Shown: positions 57,731 through 64,000 of the stretch, in pieces
Layout of the letters: the number at the start of each line of letters is the position of its first letter
Position numbering within the stretch: position 1 is the first letter of the stretch
Source of the DNA: Nigrospora sphaerica
Taxonomy: Eukaryota > Ascomycota > Sordariomycetes > Amphisphaeriales > Apiosporaceae
DNA: 64,000 nt
Assembly: GCA_018287875.1 (NCBI GenBank)
Contig: JAGVVL010000002.1
Span: forward strand, 5,580,001 to 5,644,000
Direction of reading: 5' to 3'
Notes under the pieces: generated by a model
Databases searched by the model: none
What the model saw: the letters and a program-made list of their open reading frames with translations, nothing else
What the model was told of the DNA's origin: nothing
Position numbers and translations under genes: made by a program

Positions 57731-57788
57731 GGTGGCTTAAGTACTGATAGAGGACATATAAGAATGCTTACCTGGGGCCGCAGGTGGG

Positions 57789-57797
57789 TTTTATATA
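57789..57797 (-). promoter_or_regulatory. TATA box of the multicopper oxidase
   Basis: TATATAAAA on the minus strand, about 59 bases upstream of the ATG at 57730. A strong TATA box fits an inducible gene. Confidence 0.7.
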
Positions 57798-58762
57798 GGG
57801 ACAACACCTTCCTCTCTTGCCGGAGATGCTGCCTTTCTGACTACCTACACAGCGCTGCATCAGACTCATCGTCCGTGGTGAAATCCGCGTCGTGGGAAGC
57901 ACGCGGACGCATGCCTCCTCTCCTGCGTCCCCAAAAAGTTTGCCTAAAGCAGACTGCTCGATCCGATCCTGTTCGTTGACCCAACCAAGACACGACGATA
58001 CCCAGCAAAGGTGTCGGAAGGACGTGGTCCTATTGTCGCCCGATGGTCTACGGATGCGTTGCCGAGGGTTTCGGGAGGGCTGGTATGCGGCTCGTGCAGC
58101 CTCATGAAAAGGGCCGAGGGAAAGCCAAAGTGATCCCTGGCGGCCAAGGACTGGCTATGCGCTTGCATGCTCGCGAGGCGAGCCCAGCTGATGCTGTCTA
58201 CGAGAGGTTAGCCCCTCTGGTCACTTTATACTCTGAAAGAACCCACCGAGGCGTCCGGGCGCTTCGGCAGTGGCCTTGGAAATGCAGCATAGGGTCAAAG
58301 TCATATCTGACCCGGTAACCAAGGAGCTTAGTTCAGGCAAAACAAAAAGTCTATTGTTTGCCTGCCAATCTGTGAACTGAGCTCGTCCGTGGCGTTGACT
58401 TCCGCCAAGCGGGCTCACCTTTGCGGAGTTTACGGCAAAGATGAACGCAGATGATAAAGATACAATGCTGTCGGTTTGCCCTATCAACGAACGTGTATAC
58501 GAGCGAGGGCGGATCGAAACTCGACAGGCCAAAAGCGACCGTAGGACCAATGAGTTCGGCACACCTGAGCATTGAACTATGTGAATGCACGTAAAACCTA
58601 CTTTGGCAAACCAGGTACGGAACCAAGAATAAGACGGTTCCTCCCTTTCCTTACCACTTTTGAGTCTAGTGTTGCGACGGCGGGGTGACGCGGGGCTGCT
58701 CGTGCATCTCGTACTGGAAAACGGCGACGGGAATAACGCTAGTACATATTTAGAAGCACTTT

Positions 58763-58768
58763 ACGCGT
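58763..58768. promoter_or_regulatory. MCB (ACGCGT) in the MCM3 promoter
   Basis: 217 bases upstream of the MCM3 ATG. Near it are GGCGCGTT and AGCGCGTC, partial matches. MCM genes are MBF/SBF targets in yeasts. A second ACGCGT overlaps the first codons (58989-58994). Confidence 0.55.
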
Positions 58769-58798
58769 CCACGGCGCGTTCGGGTAGCGCGTCTCGCG

Positions 58799-58806
58799 TT
58801 TTCGTG
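58799..58806. promoter_or_regulatory. SCB-like site (CACGAAAA on the minus strand)
   Basis: TTTTCGTG on the plus strand, 30 bases 3' of the MCB. CACGAAA is the Swi4/SBF consensus. Confidence 0.5.
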
Positions 58807-58984
58807 GTCGTCGATTCACCCGTTAGTTTGCTGAAATCGCCCTGCAAAGCGTCCCCGTCCAGCTTTGCTGTCGCCCGCCCGCACTCAACCCGGCGACAGA
58901 CTGACAACGTCTGCTTCCCGCCGTCTTACCGCAATACAACCTCCCGCTCCCACGAGGCCCATCTGGGACAGACAGTCTGGCACC

Positions 58985-61774
<2,790 letters not shown>

Positions 61775-63100
61775 TTAGGGGGCACTCTGCTCCGAGGAAA
61801 CCGGCGTACGTGCCTGCGAGATGGGGGGCGAGGCGTTTGGATTGAGAGCCATGGATGGGCGGGATTGCATGAGCTGGGGAGACAGCACTGTGATGATGTA
61901 TGTAGTAACGAGCCGAGATACCTGCCACTACCAATGGACTGCCTGCCTTCAGCCCTCATGCCTCCCACTTTGATGCCTCCGGCCATCGTTTCGAGTACCT
62001 GCATGGCCTCGACCGCAACACTGCCTTGCATCAATATAACGCCAAGGACCAGATGGTGTTTGGCGGCGGTCGGGTGCGGGAGCGTGGGTTCGATGCTAAA
62101 GGGGCAATATAACAAGCATTCCAACCCAGGAAGCACGCCTCGTGCACCCCGGTCCCCTAGCCAAGACCGGATTTCGGTATGCGGCTGGTTGGGACAAGGC
62201 CCAATGCAGGTCAAGCGTGGTGGTGGTGCTGTATGTGGTGCGACAGGCACTCGACACGGACGACATGGTTCCAGCACGTACTCGTTTCATTACCAACAAA
62301 CACACGCTCGCGCAGGCAAGGCAGGGAGCGCGCAAACCGTCGATATCCGCCCTTCCATCTCGTGTGTGCCCTTTTCTCGTCTCCTGCGGCTACCCGAACC
62401 GTACCCAGCATGCGTGGAAGACCAGAGACGACCCAGGCCCCTCAACCAGCCTGTTAACACAACCAGGGCGGCGCCTTGCAGTATATATACATATATACAC
62501 ATCTGCATGTATATTGTGCAATTTTTCGATTGAGCGTCCGGGGCGGGGGGGGGGGGGAAGGGTTGGAGCGGACGAAATCACCTGACGACGTGGCAGTCGT
62601 CTGTAATTTCAAGAGCCGCACAGCCTTGCCTAGACGCGCAGAGCCGTCGTCCCCTACGCCGCGCCGCGCGAGTTGGTTTGCCGGGACCCGGGGTAAAAGG
62701 AGCGCGTGGGCACGCGATGCTGGCAAGGCAGAGGAAGAGAGCCCGAGGGAGGGCGGTAGGGAGGAAGAGAGGCGGAGGGGGCGCGCCGGGCCGCATACAT
62801 AAAACGAACGGCCCTCACCCGTCGATGGGACTTCTTACCCTCCTCCCTTTCCTCACTGTGCGCGAGTTCTTTTGTGGTCTTTACGCCATCGCCGCTCCTT
62901 TCTCTCCCCAATCCCGCCGCCGCCCCCGTGTGTTTTCGTACCCGTCCTTCGCTCGTTGCTCTCCGCCCGTCAAACCTACACGCTCACTCGCTTACCGTTG
63001 CGTACATCCACATTATACATACCCTAATTTTCCTCTCTCGAAAAGAGAGAAAACTGCAAACCACACCCCCGCCACCCGGTAACTCCTTTTCGTCTCCGCC
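61775..63100. other. Intergenic, promoter of the last gene
   Basis: About 1.3 kb. A G13 run lies at 62545-62557 and TATATACATATATACA-like sequence at about 62478-62515. The last about 250 bases are CT-rich (62825-63060), as in a fungal 5' UTR. No gene. Confidence 0.55.
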
Positions 63101-63452
63101 ATGTACGGAAAATCCGTGGCCATGGGCGCGCTCGCGCTCGCCGGCGCCAGCTGGGCGCACGGCGTCGACCTCGGCCTCGGCCTCGGCCCCGACGGCCAGC
63201 CACGTGGAGCAGCTGACGGTGTCGACCGTGACCACGACCAGGTGGAGGAGCGTCACTGCCTGCCCGAACGCGGCCGCCGACTGCCCCGTCGTCACCAGCC
63301 AGGTCAAGGTCTACACGACGACCTGCCCCGTCCCGGGGTCCCGCGGCACCGCCCCGGCCGGCGGCGGCATGCCCAGCTACACCGTCGTCGAGACGCTGTA
63401 CCTGACCAACTGGCACACCGCCACCAAGTGCTCCTCGACCGTCTCCAACTGC
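63101..63452 (+). CDS. Secreted Thr/Val- and Cys-rich surface protein, partial, with a frame break
   Basis: The ATG at 63101 opens with a signal peptide (MYGKSVAMGALALAGASWAHG). After His20 (about 63160) the family-like sequence continues one frame later: ASTSASASAPTASHVEQLTV, then VTTTRWRSVTACPNAAADCP, VVTSQVKVYTTTCPVPGS and ETLYLTNWHTATKCSSTVSN up to Cys. The donor GTAAGT at 63453 follows. One extra base (near 63161) or two missing bases would explain it. Alternatives are a very short unusual intron or a sequencing or assembly error, since the site is a GC-rich repeat. The original frame stays open but yields a nonsense peptide. Thr/Cys-spaced repeats of this kind occur in cell-wall proteins with a GPI anchor. 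The rest of the gene lies beyond the window or after a long intron. No function is claimed. Confidence 0.55.
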
Positions 63453-63517
63453 GTAAGTGAAGGCGGCCCTCCGTGCTTTCTACCCTTAGCCCGGTCCCCC
63501 CCCCCCCTCTTTTTGCC

Positions 63518-63548
<31 letters not shown>

Positions 63549-64000
63549 GAAGGGGACGGGACGTGAGAAACATTGATGCGTCTCTTTTGCTTCCTCCTTT
63601 CCATGTCTCCATCTGGACGGAGAAGGGGGGCCTTTTTGAGGATATCCTTACGTATTCCGCGTGGGAAGAGGAAGTGGGTGGGCCGTCGCCGGATGCTTGT
63701 TTGCGCGGCGTCTCCCCATTGGCCGACCGTCCTTGCACGTGCTGTGGTTACATGCTCGCGGGCGTGCATTCGCTTGGGAGGAGATGGCGCGGTCGATAGA
63801 CGCGGCGAATGCGGGTTCCCCCGGACATTGACACGCCCCGGGCAAACGGATAGTTCCCGTCTTGCCTTTCCTTCCCCACCAAAGCCTAGAAATGCCCATG
63901 TGTTCCCGGCGTGGATATATGTTAATGGTAATGAGAAAAAGGTGCGTCGCTCTGTCGACCCCACAAGGATCCGCCTCTTCCCTTCCTTTCTTCCTTCTCC
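63453..64000 (+). other. Probable long intron, with C12 and (CT)12 tracts, to the right edge
   Basis: It follows the donor at 63453. C12 lies at 63496-63507, and a CT microsatellite at 63523-63547. No acceptor plus matching frame was found before the window ends; a weak candidate is CCACCAAAG at about 63879-63887. Confidence 0.4.

Larger units (their letters stand above)
57731..58984. other. Divergent promoter region (oxidase and MCM3)
   Basis: About 1.25 kb. The left end has the oxidase TATA box; the right end has MCB and SCB-like boxes for MCM3. No gene is seen. Confidence 0.6.

Overview
The window looks like nuclear DNA of a filamentous ascomycete, most likely a Sordariomycete. The genes are GC-rich and cut by short introns (about 53-191 bp) with GTAAGT/GTGAGT-type donors. 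Start contexts have A or G at -3, and the gene content is typical of these fungi: two Zn(II)2Cys6 regulators, Met8, Vac1/Pep7, a Whi5/Nrm1-type repressor and a DUF7730-like protein. The species cannot be fixed from the sequence alone. I see no telomere repeat, rRNA array, CRISPR or intact transposon.

Layout. 2.1-5.5 kb (-): GRAM/VASt sterol-transfer protein. 9.0-10.6 kb (+): MIT and coiled-coil protein. 13.0-14.1 kb (+): cyclin. 14.7-15.6 kb (+): Cys/His-rich hypothetical. 17.7-18.2 kb (-): hypothetical. 18.6-19.1 kb: a cluster of repeats (hairpin, 30-bp duplication, tRNA-like relic, 12-bp minisatellite). 19.4-20.1 kb (-): URA5. 23.5-25.2 kb (+): Whi5/Nrm1-like repressor. 26.7-27.5 kb (+): glycine-zipper protein with a histidine-rich tail. 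28.4-30.1 kb (+): GH13 alpha-glucosidase. 30.7-32.6 kb (+): Zn2Cys6 factor rebuilt from six exons. 33.3-34.2 kb (-): MET8. 35.8-37.9 kb (+): VAC1/PEP7. 41.1-42.6 kb (+): acr-2-like Zn2Cys6 factor, followed by a decayed MFS drug transporter (-). 45.3-46.5 kb (+): six-span membrane protein. 47.0-48.3 kb (-): DUF7730-like protein. 53.1-55.0 kb (+): MFS sugar/quinate transporter. 56.1-57.7 kb (-): secreted ceruloplasmin-like multicopper oxidase. 59.0-61.8 kb (+): MCM3. 63.1 kb to the right edge (+): partial secreted Thr/Cys-rich protein with a frame break.

Functional links. Most genes are ordinary single-copy housekeeping genes with no operon-like logic. Three local themes stand out. (i) MCM3 has an MCB and an SCB-like site in its promoter, and the Whi5/Nrm1-like repressor gene has an MCB upstream, which would fit a G1/S circuit. 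(ii) An alpha-glucosidase with an isomaltase-type residue sits next to a Zn2Cys6 regulator. (iii) An acr-2-type regulator abuts the remains of a DHA-type drug transporter. The most unusual protein is the multicopper oxidase: its type-1 copper ligands are complete, but three of the eight histidines expected for the trinuclear cluster are replaced.

Limits. All function calls come from reading the sequence and recalling families; no database search was run. Intron borders were chosen by splice consensus plus frame. The 5' exon of the GRAM/VASt gene could not be found, and the last gene runs off the right edge.
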